A stretch of DNA of 64,000 nt from CBDCWT01 sp965223305 (GTDB taxonomy: Bacteria; Planctomycetota; Planctomycetia; Pirellulales; Pirellulaceae), in assembly GCA_965223305.1 (NCBI GenBank), contig CBDCWT010000062.1, positions 20,903 through 84,902 of the forward strand, written 5' to 3'. This document shows positions 8,013-16,377 of the stretch, in pieces. Numbering within the stretch: position 1 is the stretch's first letter; each line of letters starts with the position of its first letter. Position numbers and translations under genes: made by a program. The notes beneath the pieces are model-generated. The model ran no database searches and had not been told where the DNA came from. It worked only from the letters and a program-made list of their open reading frames with translations.

Positions 8013-9746
8013 TCAGATAAACTCGTGGTCCGCTACTCGATTAGCTAACGACCTCTGAATTCTCTTTGCTTCTTCGACCGGCAGATGGCGAATGATCGGA
8101 CCGCCACCAGTGTTGGATTGTCCGGCCGTATCAATGGATAGAGCTGCCAAGCTCAAGCGGCGATCAAAAAAGCTTTGCGTTACTGAAACGTTTTGAATGT
8201 TATCGAGTGGTAGGCACACTGTCTCGCGATTAATCCAGCCCTTTCGACTGAGAAAATGACGCTCTCCCATCCAATAACCGGTGTGACGGAACCACTGGTA
8301 GTTCAAAAAGTACACTGCTGGAATAGCTGGGAGCAAGATTAGGCAGAACCAACCAAACATGCCAAATGTCTGTGCCATGATTGCTATTATCAATAGCCAA
8401 CCCTTCTTGGAACCGCGCAGGACGGCGCGCGGTGAAACGCGTTTCCAGTTTGGTTCGACCGTGGTCAATTCAGGCATCGCTTGCTCGGCGATCTGGTGTG
8501 CCACCGTCTTTGACGCTACCGGTACCAAGACGTCTCGCTTCGTGGTTTCGTCGATCTCCCTCCGATCACCCGCGCTATCCGCTCGGATCGTAGCCAGCCC
8601 AAAGTAGCGTCGGAGAAGACCTTCCTCGAGCTTGATCGCCTGAATTCGATCACGTGCGAGACTGCCGCGCCGTATCGCTAACAGCCCATATGACGTAGTC
8701 AGCAAGTCGCCACTCCTTGCTAAACGGAACCCATGATAGCGAACCACATAGGCCACCACCGAGCCTGCTAGTCCCACCAACACCAACGAGAGGCTCTTCG
8801 CGAGCGTGTCGTCAAAGAACAAGTTGAAAACAAAGTTGAAGGGTCCTAGGTCCGGCAACATTGACTCAAGATGCTCCAGCAGCTTGCTGAACTCCGCTCC
8901 TCCATTCCATCGTCGCTCGACTTGCCGACCCAGCTCCCGCTCAGCCTTGCCCCACCACCGCTCAACGATTATCTGGAAGTACACGATCGCGGCGAGCACA
9001 GCACCCAGACTGGCCACAAGTTTCGAAGTTAAGCCGCCCAGCAACAAATCGCGAATTCCAAGCTGGCAAACGTAATCGGGTTTGTCGTTGATGACGCCAA
9101 CTTGATAGTCTCTTTCCGATGCTCCCTGGCATTTGCCGATCGTTGCTTTGACATCTTCAGCGGCTTGCCGGGACAAGACGTTGAGGCTGGCTTCCTGCGC
9201 ATCACTTCCGGCCGTGGTTATCTCCATTTTCGCTAAATCGAGGATTCTGTGGACAACACCTTGGTGAATCTCCAGTTCCTGTACACGGTCCAGCGGGATT
9301 CGTCGCTCGCGTCGAAAAATCACGCCTGAGTTGATCACGAGCTCCTTGTCGGTCACCAGGTACCGAAAAGTGATATAGTGCAGTACATAGAGTGCCGCCA
9401 TCGGCAGCAGGCCGAAACACACAACAAGAAAGATCACGGTGCCTAGCGGAACAAAGATACTAGCGATCAAGACGGGAATGATGACACGGACGAACAACTC
9501 CAGGCACGGTAGCCAGAGAGTTGCTCTATCGAGTCTGCTGCTAGTCGCGATGTCGCCAGCTTCGCCTGGTGGCGCCGCGTCTTGATTAGGTGCAGAATGC
9601 AATTCAAGGTCGATGTTAAGGCCTTGCGTTGTGTCAGCGTCTTCCAAACGCGAGTCACTTCTCACAGAGCCGGCATCTACAGCGCGTTCATGACGATCAG
9701 GATCTGCAGGCTGTGTTGCTGCGGGTTCAATCGTCGGCTCGTTCAT
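8013..9746 (-). CDS. Membrane protein with repeated bacterial PH (bPH2) domains, YdbT-like
   Basis: 577 residues. An acidic, Thr/Pro-rich N-terminal 80 residues is followed by two membrane segments (about 85-135) and a bPH2 block (YLVTDKELVINSGVIFRRERRIPLDRVQ). A second membrane pair and bPH2 block (TTSYGLLAIRRGSLARDRIQ) follow, then a third membrane pair and bPH2 block ending near HLPVEEAKRIQRSL. The triple layout is that of YdbT. It overlaps the upstream YdbS-like gene by 20 bases, so the two are translationally coupled and probably form a membrane complex. Related pairs in Bacillus influence resistance to certain antimicrobial peptides; the role here is unknown. Confidence 0.85.
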   Translation of the reverse strand: MNEPTIEPAATQPADPDRHERAVDAGSVRSDSRLEDADTTQGLNIDLELHSAPNQDAAPPGEAGDIATSSRLDRATLWLPCLELFVRVIIPVLIASIFVPLGTVIFLVVCFGLLPMAALYVLHYITFRYLVTDKELVINSGVIFRRERRIPLDRVQELEIHQGVVHRILDLAKMEITTAGSDAQEASLNVLSRQAAEDVKATIGKCQGASERDYQVGVINDKPDYVCQLGIRDLLLGGLTSKLVASLGAVLAAIVYFQIIVERWWGKAERELGRQVERRWNGGAEFSKLLEHLESMLPDLGPFNFVFNLFFDDTLAKSLSLVLVGLAGSVVAYVVRYHGFRLARSGDLLTTSYGLLAIRRGSLARDRIQAIKLEEGLLRRYFGLATIRADSAGDRREIDETTKRDVLVPVASKTVAHQIAEQAMPELTTVEPNWKRVSPRAVLRGSKKGWLLIIAIMAQTFGMFGWFCLILLPAIPAVYFLNYQWFRHTGYWMGERHFLSRKGWINRETVCLPLDNIQNVSVTQSFFDRRLSLAALSIDTAGQSNTGGGPIIRHLPVEEAKRIQRSLANRVADHEFI

Positions 9747-10338
9747 TCGGTCCTCGGTTCGCGGCTCCGATCAGTTGATCGCGCAGCCTGCTGGCAATCG
9801 CGACATCCAGCCCGGGTATCCGGTGAGAGGCGTCGCGCGTGCCGGCGGTGTGGATCTGAAGGGAAGCTAGTCCCCATTTCCGTTCGAGCGGCCCCAGATG
9901 CAAGTCGACGTGCTGCAGCCTCGATAGCGGTATCGCGACGGCGACATGCCAGATCACGCCATAACGTAGCTCGAGCACCTTTTCACCGACGCGATATGAC
10001 CAGCTTCTGTGTTCCCAACGGGGCCACCAAACCACATTCACAGCGATAACGCCAGCGAGAGCAAGCCAGACTAGTGGAACGATCAGTTTCCAGGGAAAGG
10101 GTACGAACCAAAGTAGAGTGCTGCCGGCGACCAGCGACACAACACCGATGACCGAGCAGGTGGTCGCGTTGACAAATCGTGAAAGACCAACTGAGCGAGC
10201 AGCTAGCTCCTTGAACTCGTCGGACGGACAAGCGTCGATTCGAAGTTCCGTAGCAGCGGATGAGCAGTCGTCGGATGACGAATTGTCTGTTTTCGACGCC
10301 GTTCGTTCATCAGAATCGGCGGTGGTGTCTGTTTTCAT
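9727..10338 (-). CDS. bPH2-domain membrane protein, YdbS-like
   Basis: 203 residues. The N-terminal 60 residues are polar and Ser/Asp-rich. Two membrane helices follow (about 68-115), then one bPH2 domain with WSYRVGEKVLELRYGV and IPLSRLQHVDLHLGPLER, ending in a cytoplasmic tail. It is the first gene of the ydbS-ydbT-type pair and overlaps the next start by 20 bases. The window between 10339 and 11379 upstream holds only repeats, so its promoter should be close to 10340-10450. Confidence 0.85.
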   Translation of the reverse strand: MKTDTTADSDERTASKTDNSSSDDCSSAATELRIDACPSDEFKELAARSVGLSRFVNATTCSVIGVVSLVAGSTLLWFVPFPWKLIVPLVWLALAGVIAVNVVWWPRWEHRSWSYRVGEKVLELRYGVIWHVAVAIPLSRLQHVDLHLGPLERKWGLASLQIHTAGTRDASHRIPGLDVAIASRLRDQLIGAANRGPNERADD

Positions 10339-10587
10339 TCGAACCTAGAAGGAATGGAGTCAGCAGCTGCGATCATCGGTGAACGCGTTGCGAAGTAGAC
10401 AATAGTGCCACCAACTACAAATTCGCGTTCATTGCTCTGATATTACTACCCGGCAGCCATTTTCGCTAATTTTAGCTGTCATTCCAGGCTGAAGAACTTC
10501 CTTCCAAGTCGTGTGACAATGGGACTGAACGCTTCACAAACCTGCGGACATCGCTTCACCCTCCCGCTCGGAGGTCGGGCAGCTTCT

Positions 10588-11060
10588 GCAATCCGCCAAA
10601 CTCTGGCGAGTTCGGCTACGCTGCAAATCAGCCGCTGGGCGTTAGCCCACGGTTCATCCCAAAACCGGATGCTAACGCATTCCGGCTGATGGCTGTCCTC
10701 CCTGGAGTTGCGTTTGGCTGTTCGCGAGAAAGTAGGCCGGAACAAGCGGCGGGAAAGCTCTGGCTTCACACTCCGTGAGCGCCGCGCTGTTCCGGCGACG
10801 CATCAAACCGGTGTTGCCGGAACAGCGCGGCGCGGGAAAATCGTAGGCACAGGGATGGCTGCTGGCGCCGCTTGTTCCGGCCTACCGCTACCGCTCTTCA
10901 CAAACCAAGCGGACATCCACCTCACCCTCCCGCGCGCGGGAGGGTCGGACGTGATAGCGTCCGGGGAGGGCTGCCCGAGAGTGATCGCCCCCGAGGCGTG
11001 CCCCCCTCTCCGGCCCTTCGGGCCGACTCTCCCCAAAGGGGAGAGTGACGAAAGACGAAA
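10588..11060. repeat. Composite dispersed repeat, left copy of a ~480-bp inverted pair
   Basis: In order: a CCAAACTCTGGCGAGTTCGG repeat, a REP pair (10627-10691), a segment with the AGGCCGGAACAAGCGGCG core and a GCCGGAACAGCGCGGCG hairpin, and a CCCTCCCG/CGGGAGGG module. The whole block is found in reverse orientation at 37080-37572, in the same internal order. Confidence 0.8.
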
Positions 11061-11215
11061 TCACGCACTAAGCTACAAGCTGCACGACCCGCTCGCGGGA
11101 GGGTCGGACGCGATAGCGTCCGGGGAGGGCTGCCCGGGAGTGATCGCCCCGAGGCGCGCCCCCCCTCACCGGCCCTTCGGGCCGACTCTCCCCAAGGGGA
11201 GAGTGAGGAAAGACG
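10921..11215. repeat. Tandem duplication of a G/C-rich ~160-bp module
   Basis: The module GGGAGGGTCGGAC...ATAGCGTCCGGGGAGGGCTG, then GGCCCTTCGGGCC and GGGGAGAGTGA, occurs at 10930-11058 and again at 11095-11215. Each copy contains a CGGCCCTTCGGGCCG hairpin and a CTCTCCCC/GGGGAGAG hairpin. Confidence 0.7.
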
Positions 11216-11379
11216 AGATCCGCACCAACTAAGAGCGGCACGACCTCACTGGGAGAGGGTCAGGTAGTACCGCTCCGGGACCAAGCCTAGTCTGCAGAAG
11301 TTGTCGACGCAGTCGACCTTTGTCCGAAAGTGCTTTGCAGTCATCACCTTGATTGCATCGTCTGTCACCCGGCCTCACA

Positions 11380-12648
11380 ATGCGTGTACTCGAACATCAA
11401 GCTCTCGTGCAACCAGGTTGCGGAGAAGTAGACTTGGCTTCTCAACTGAAAGAAGTAATTCTTCTCGTTCACGGAATTCGGACCTTTGCTGGCTGGCAGC
11501 CAATGGTTAAACGAATCTTGGAAGAGATTCCCGATACGAAAGTGATCCCGATCAAGTATGGGTACTTGGATGCATTTCGCTTCTGGTGTCCCTTCATCAC
11601 GCGTCGGGCTGCGATCGATGAACTGCGGCGAGAAATACAGCACGCGCGGGCGGCATATCCAGACGCTCAGATTTCAGCCATCGCCCATAGCTTCGGGACG
11701 TACGCAATCGCACGAATTCTCACCGAAAACCCCGACATCAAGTTCCACCGTCTGATCCTCTCTGGTGCCATCATCCCACGAACCTACCGCTGGGATTACG
11801 TACGGGACCGATTGGCTACGGACGTGGTCAACGACTACGGTACGCGCGACATCTGGCCAGTACTCGCGAAGTGCCTGAGTTGGGGATACGGCGACACTGG
11901 TCGCCACGGTTTCGGACGCACCGGAGTCGTGGATCGTGGACACAACTACGCCCACAGCGACTTCTTCAACGAGAAGTTCGTCCGCGACTACTGGAAGCCT
12001 TGGTTCGAGCATAGCAAGATCGTCTCTTCGCCGTGGGAAGAAGAGGCGCCGCCATCTTCGTGGCCGCTCAGCATTCTGTCGGTGATACCCCTCCAGTGGG
12101 CACTCTGCCTGCTTCTGCTGGCAGCAGCTGTTGGTCTTGGGATGAGTGCTGCGTTCAGTACACCTCCGTCGACCAGGACCGACGAAGATCCGCAACATCT
12201 TCAGTCGACGATCCCAAAAGATAGCGAGCAGCAACAACTGCATTACTACCTGAAGAAGCTGCCGGCCGTTCAAGCAGCGGGTGAAGCGCAGATCATTGCT
12301 GAGGCGTTACGTTCTTGGAAGCAAGTGGCCGACGTCGGAGGCGGCAAGGTATCGCGGGAGGCAGATGCAAACGCAGTCCTCGAGCTTGGTCCGCTCCCTT
12401 TTGTCACCGTAAAGAGGCCTGACGATCCGGGCGGAACTTGGCGGATCCTCTTTTCAAGCCAAGAGCAATACGATGCCGCTCGACTCGAAGCAGCAGCATG
12501 CCACGCATTCGGCCGTTTTTTTGGTTTGGGCTATAGCAAACATCCGGCGGATGTGATGTTCGATTACGACAACGATCCGACTGCCCAGCGCGCCCTCAAA
12601 CCAAGCCCTCACGACATTCGGGAGATTCAGAAGCGAAGTTCGAGGTGA
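11380..12648 (+). CDS. Alpha/beta hydrolase with internal membrane anchor
   Basis: About 423 residues from ATG 11380 (a TTG nine codons upstream is less likely). The N-terminal half is an alpha/beta-hydrolase or lipase-like fold: an oxyanion strand ILLVHGIRTF (about residue 27) and a nucleophile elbow AIAHSFGTYA (Ser about 109). One strong hydrophobic segment (LQWALCLLLLAAAVGLGM, about 240-258) follows, and then a 160-residue soluble C-terminal domain of unknown family. The layout suggests a cytoplasmic or periplasmic hydrolase tethered to the membrane with a sensing or binding tail. The gene stands alone, between a repeat region and a convergent GGDEF gene. Substrate unknown. Confidence 0.7.
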   Translation: MRVLEHQALVQPGCGEVDLASQLKEVILLVHGIRTFAGWQPMVKRILEEIPDTKVIPIKYGYLDAFRFWCPFITRRAAIDELRREIQHARAAYPDAQISAIAHSFGTYAIARILTENPDIKFHRLILSGAIIPRTYRWDYVRDRLATDVVNDYGTRDIWPVLAKCLSWGYGDTGRHGFGRTGVVDRGHNYAHSDFFNEKFVRDYWKPWFEHSKIVSSPWEEEAPPSSWPLSILSVIPLQWALCLLLLAAAVGLGMSAAFSTPPSTRTDEDPQHLQSTIPKDSEQQQLHYYLKKLPAVQAAGEAQIIAEALRSWKQVADVGGGKVSREADANAVLELGPLPFVTVKRPDDPGGTWRILFSSQEQYDAARLEAAACHAFGRFFGLGYSKHPADVMFDYDNDPTAQRALKPSPHDIREIQKRSSR

Positions 12649-12777
12649 ATGGGCTGCTGGTATGTCCGACCTCCTGCGAATTGGCGACATCAGCGAGGAG
12701 TTGCAACTGCTCGTCTTTTTCTCGACGGCCGAGAGCAGCTAGCTGCACTGCGCGGATGGATAGCAAGCGACGTATTG

Positions 12778-14034
12778 CTAGATCTCGACGCGGATCTCCC
12801 GTCGCTCGACCTGATACTGGGGTAGCTTGACCGGCGCTGGCCCTCCGCCGTTGTCGACAAACGTCCGATTGCGGCCTGCATTCTTGGCCTCGCCAACTGA
12901 ACGCCGCAAACGAGCCAACAACTCGGGTAGTGACTCGTCCCGCCGCGCCTCGACGACAGCGAAGCTAGCCGTCACATCCACCGCTTCTTCACCCACCTGG
13001 AAGGTAGAAACCTCAAGAGTCTGGCGAATTCGCTCGGCTCCGCTGGTCGCGTTGGAAAGCGCCGTATCCCCGAGAAACAACAGAAACGCTTGGCCATCGT
13101 AGCGGATCACTCGATCAAAACCTCGATCCTTCCGCACGAAATCCAACATCACCTCGCCGAATGCGGGCAGCACCCGGTCGGTTGCATCAGCCCCAAGCGT
13201 CTCATTCAACCGGGCAGTGCGGTCGACATCAACCAACACGCAGCTGACCAGTCGTTGGCGTTCGGCGTCCTCCTGCCACCAATCACGAGCGACGACTTCC
13301 AGCCCCAGCCGACTCAGGGCGCCCGACGCCACGTCTTGCTGCCGCAGGTCATCAATGAGCTCGAGCCGATTGTCGTCTCGAAGCAGGTGGGACAGCTCTT
13401 CCGAGACGAAGTCCCGAACTTTGTCAAAAGAATTGAAAATTGCAGCCAACTCACGAGCAACTTCTGTCGGCGACTGCTCGGCGTTCTCACCGCGGTCCAA
13501 CAGCGAGTCCTGGGCGGTCTTGGCTTGAAAATGTTGGTCAAGGAGAAGCTCCTCGAAACGCCCGGTCAACGGCGTGAGGATCTCGCCTTCGTCCTTGTGC
13601 TTACTGAGCACCGCCGCCCACTGCTCTAGCCGGCCCAGCCAGGTTGTCCCCTCTTCCGATAGATGATCCGCCAGAAACTCCCGGGACTCGGGACACCACC
13701 AGCTCTTGTCCACTGGCAGTACACACGCCCGCAAGATCGGTAGCTCTAGGTAAACCAGCCACAAGACCGACTCGACCGTCGACTGCGGATCAATCTTGGC
13801 TTGCTGGAGGATGGCCAGCCATTCCTCCTTCAGCATGCAGCCTTCCTCTTCCGTGCTTTCATCGTCGTCGGTCGGCTCGGGAAGAGGCTCTTCGACGGGC
13901 ACCTGCTCCGGCCTGTGACGCCGCAGGCTCAGCAGTTGTGCGACCGCCTGCTGGCTACGACTGTCCGCCAAGGCTGACAGGGCAAAACCCAGCCCCAAGT
14001 TCAAGATGGCGATCAGAAAGACGGCAGTAACCAT
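12778..14034 (-). CDS. Membrane-anchored degenerate GGDEF-domain protein
   Basis: 418 residues. One N-terminal membrane segment (VTAVFLIAILNLGLGFAL) precedes a Pro/Glu-rich linker, a helical middle region (about 80-240) and a GGDEF-fold domain (about 245-405). The domain keeps the start motif as VDVDRTARLNETLGADATDR, but the signature loop reads RYDGQAF where GGDEF is expected, and the metal- and GTP-binding residues are changed. Loss of the DEF acidic pair predicts no diguanylate cyclase activity. It could be a GTP-binding or protein-interaction module. No EAL or PilZ partner lies nearby. Confidence 0.8.
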   Translation of the reverse strand: MVTAVFLIAILNLGLGFALSALADSRSQQAVAQLLSLRRHRPEQVPVEEPLPEPTDDDESTEEEGCMLKEEWLAILQQAKIDPQSTVESVLWLVYLELPILRACVLPVDKSWWCPESREFLADHLSEEGTTWLGRLEQWAAVLSKHKDEGEILTPLTGRFEELLLDQHFQAKTAQDSLLDRGENAEQSPTEVARELAAIFNSFDKVRDFVSEELSHLLRDDNRLELIDDLRQQDVASGALSRLGLEVVARDWWQEDAERQRLVSCVLVDVDRTARLNETLGADATDRVLPAFGEVMLDFVRKDRGFDRVIRYDGQAFLLFLGDTALSNATSGAERIRQTLEVSTFQVGEEAVDVTASFAVVEARRDESLPELLARLRRSVGEAKNAGRNRTFVDNGGGPAPVKLPQYQVERREIRVEI

Positions 14035-14244
14035 CGGCTCGACACGAAGGCGGAAGCAAAAGTGGGACGAACTTCAAGCTGAAAAATCGTCACGCCCGGC
14101 TCTTGTGACGCGCTCACCAATCCCAATTCCAGGCGGTATTAAATAGACGAAAGCGGACGAACTTGACGTCCGTCCGCTCCCGCGTTGCCCGTCGTTGCCT
14201 CCGCTCTGTTCAACAAGTTGGTGAGAAGAGGCCGATCGGAATCG

Positions 14245-15012
14245 CTATTTGAGCGGTAGGAACCGCACTGGGGACCACCACTTGCCAGCCGACTGGGTCG
14301 ACACAGGATCTGGTGTGGGAGCCGCTGGAGAGGGGATCTCCATATCGGAGTCGGAAGGTACTTCCGGCGTGGGAGTGTCATAAAAAATGGTCGGGCCCTT
14401 GCCACCGTGGATCTTACCGCCGGAGATGACCGTGCCGTCGCATCCGCAGTCGGAGTGATGACCAGAGTTCATCCATCCAAACAGACTCTTGCGGCGACAC
14501 CGGCCACAGCGACCGCCAAAGCTGGCCGGAGCACCACAGCCACAACTGCCGCCGAAGTAGGAGCCCTTGCCACTGAAGTGACCTTTACCGCCACCGCAGC
14601 CGCCACAGCTGGAGACGCCGCAACCACACGAGGAGCGACGATGCCGGTGACCCCGGTAGGACTTGCCGCAACCGCCGCCACAGCCCTTGGAGTGACAGCC
14701 TTTCGCGTGCCAGCCCATCGAGCGGCAACCGCGGGAGCAGTGGCTTCGCGGGCTTCGCGATTTAGAGCAGTAACCAGCCCACAGTTTGCGGCAACCGTGC
14801 GACCGCGCTTCGCAGCAGCCCGAATAGAACGGATAGCCGTGAGGTGCACCGTAGGAGGGAATCCCTTTGCCATTTTCAAAAACGACTGTGCCACCACCGC
14901 CACTGGTGAATACGGAGCTCTCGAGGCCCCGTGAGAACTTGAACCAATCGGCGTGCGTTGGTGTGCTCGAGGCTAACACCATCAAAGCGGGAACGATGAA
15001 CCACTTCGACAT
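14245..15012 (-). CDS. Secreted Cys/Gly/His-rich protein
   Basis: About 255 residues from ATG 15012, which has AAGGAG seven bases upstream; the longer frame from 15102 lacks a signal at its start. The N-terminus is a clear Sec signal (MSKWFIVPALMVLASSTPTHA). The mature part (about 50-190) holds roughly 19 cysteines, mostly as GC, CGCG or CxxC pairs with many Gly, Ser, Arg and His residues. The last 60 residues are Pro/Ser/Asp-rich and end WWSPVRFLPLK. Cys content this high suggests a disulfide-crosslinked wall or surface protein, or metal binding. Cys-rich surface proteins are a known planctomycete trait. No named family was recognised. Confidence 0.75.
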   Translation of the reverse strand: MSKWFIVPALMVLASSTPTHADWFKFSRGLESSVFTSGGGGTVVFENGKGIPSYGAPHGYPFYSGCCEARSHGCRKLWAGYCSKSRSPRSHCSRGCRSMGWHAKGCHSKGCGGGCGKSYRGHRHRRSSCGCGVSSCGGCGGGKGHFSGKGSYFGGSCGCGAPASFGGRCGRCRRKSLFGWMNSGHHSDCGCDGTVISGGKIHGGKGPTIFYDTPTPEVPSDSDMEIPSPAAPTPDPVSTQSAGKWWSPVRFLPLK

Positions 15013-15373
15013 CTCAATACTCCTTGCTCTTTTTGCTCTTGGACCCAGTGAAACAGGCAACATGACCGACGCGGCGTTGGTCGAAATCCCCGTGGTGGAC
15101 AATTTGATCCGTTACAAACTCGCGCTACGAAACCTGCTGGAACCCGTTCCGCGTCTCAGGAAACATGCATCGCGATTACTGGTCGAGCAAACGCAACCGT
15201 TGGTTTTTTGCAAAATTACCCAGTAGGATAGACCCGAGCACTTGGCATATCCCCTTGTGTCGAGATGGGTTAGCGCTAAGATCAGTGGTTGAATCCAGAC
15301 GTTGTTTTTTTTCAACCGTCAAAATCCGCACGCCTGGGCAAAACCGCGGCCCGTGGGCCGCGATCCGCTACAA

Positions 15374-16258
15374 ATGGCCTCGTCACTACAAATGGCCCGC
15401 CTGCTGCTCCCGCTGGGACTTGGTGCGGTGGGCATCGGGATCGGCTGCTGGGCACATAGGCGCGTGCGGCGCACGACCTTGGAGGGGCCGTGTTGGTGGG
15501 TCTTGGCAGCAATCGCGGCGATCAGCGGCGTCGAGTGCTTGGTGGCCACGACGCGCGATCCGTCCAGCTTGTTGTGGTTGCGTCTACCGGCCGCCTGTCT
15601 GATTTTCTGCCCGGTGATTTCGCTGCTTGGTGCAAAACGGCCTCAGAATCGAGGCTGGCACTTGGTCGTGTTATCTCTTTGGGTGATTCTCGTACTGCCA
15701 GCGCTCGAGGCTTGGCTGCTGAAGCCAGGACAAGCGGCGGATGTGCGGGGCCTGCGGGCAGGATTCATGGTACTTCTGATCGTGATGGGGTTGGTCAACG
15801 GCCTCCCCACACGGTATTGGCTTTCGTCACTGCTACTCGCCCTTGCCCAGATCCAGTTGTTGGCCAACTATCTGCCAGTGCCCGCTCCTTTTCAAGAATC
15901 GATCGCCGCCAGTTCCGCAACGCTTGGCCTGGCACTTGCTGTAGCTGCGTTGGTCGCTGCCGCGCAAAGTGCCGCTTCGACGCGCCGCGCGGTCAAGCCG
16001 TTGGATCAGCTGTGGCTCGACTTCCGTGATGCCTACGGACTGTTGTGGAGCCTACGCGTCGCCGAGCAGGTGAACGCTGCTGCCACGATGTATGAATGGG
16101 ACCTGCTACTGCGATGGGGCGGGTTCCATCGGGCGGACGGATCGGTACTGTCTGAACCCCTACCGGAGGAAGTCGAGCGGACACTAAAGCAAACTTTGCA
16201 TAATCTGCTGCGCCGGTTCGTCTCCCCAGACTGGATCTCCGCCCGCCTCTCTGCATAG
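15374..16258 (+). CDS. Polytopic membrane protein of unknown function
   Basis: About 294 residues with six or seven hydrophobic segments in the first 220 residues, and a soluble C-terminal tail (QLWLDFRDAYGLLWSLRVAEQ, then LLLRWGGFHRADGS). The start is uncertain: ATG 15374 and ATG 15392 are both plausible, and a TTG at 15302 would add a non-membrane extension. The tail resembles conserved planctomycete membrane proteins, but I do not recognise a characterised family. It precedes the LRR lipoprotein by 119 bases in the same direction. Confidence 0.6.
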   Translation: MASSLQMARLLLPLGLGAVGIGIGCWAHRRVRRTTLEGPCWWVLAAIAAISGVECLVATTRDPSSLLWLRLPAACLIFCPVISLLGAKRPQNRGWHLVVLSLWVILVLPALEAWLLKPGQAADVRGLRAGFMVLLIVMGLVNGLPTRYWLSSLLLALAQIQLLANYLPVPAPFQESIAASSATLGLALAVAALVAAAQSAASTRRAVKPLDQLWLDFRDAYGLLWSLRVAEQVNAAATMYEWDLLLRWGGFHRADGSVLSEPLPEEVERTLKQTLHNLLRRFVSPDWISARLSA

Positions 16259-16377
16259 ACTTGTCTCCGCGGAGCGGCAGCGGCCTTGGTGCTGCTGCTC
16301 CTGCTTCATCAAAAGCCGATGCACACGCTAAACTGAAACAAACTCGATTACTCCCCACCGACCAGGAGAATGGCTTG

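Larger units (their letters stand above)
10339..11379. other. Gene-free repeat-rich region
   Basis: No gene is supported across about 1 kb. From 10588 to 11232 it is a mosaic of dispersed repeats, described in separate entries. The frames here (10708-11232 and 10803-11036) arise from hairpin-rich repeat sequence and do not look like proteins. Confidence 0.6.

Noticed and set aside
14407..14934. 175-residue plus-strand ORF opposite the Cys-rich gene
   Set aside because: Ala/Thr-rich translation is the shadow of Gly/Cys codons on the other strand; the minus-strand gene has a signal peptide and ribosome site.
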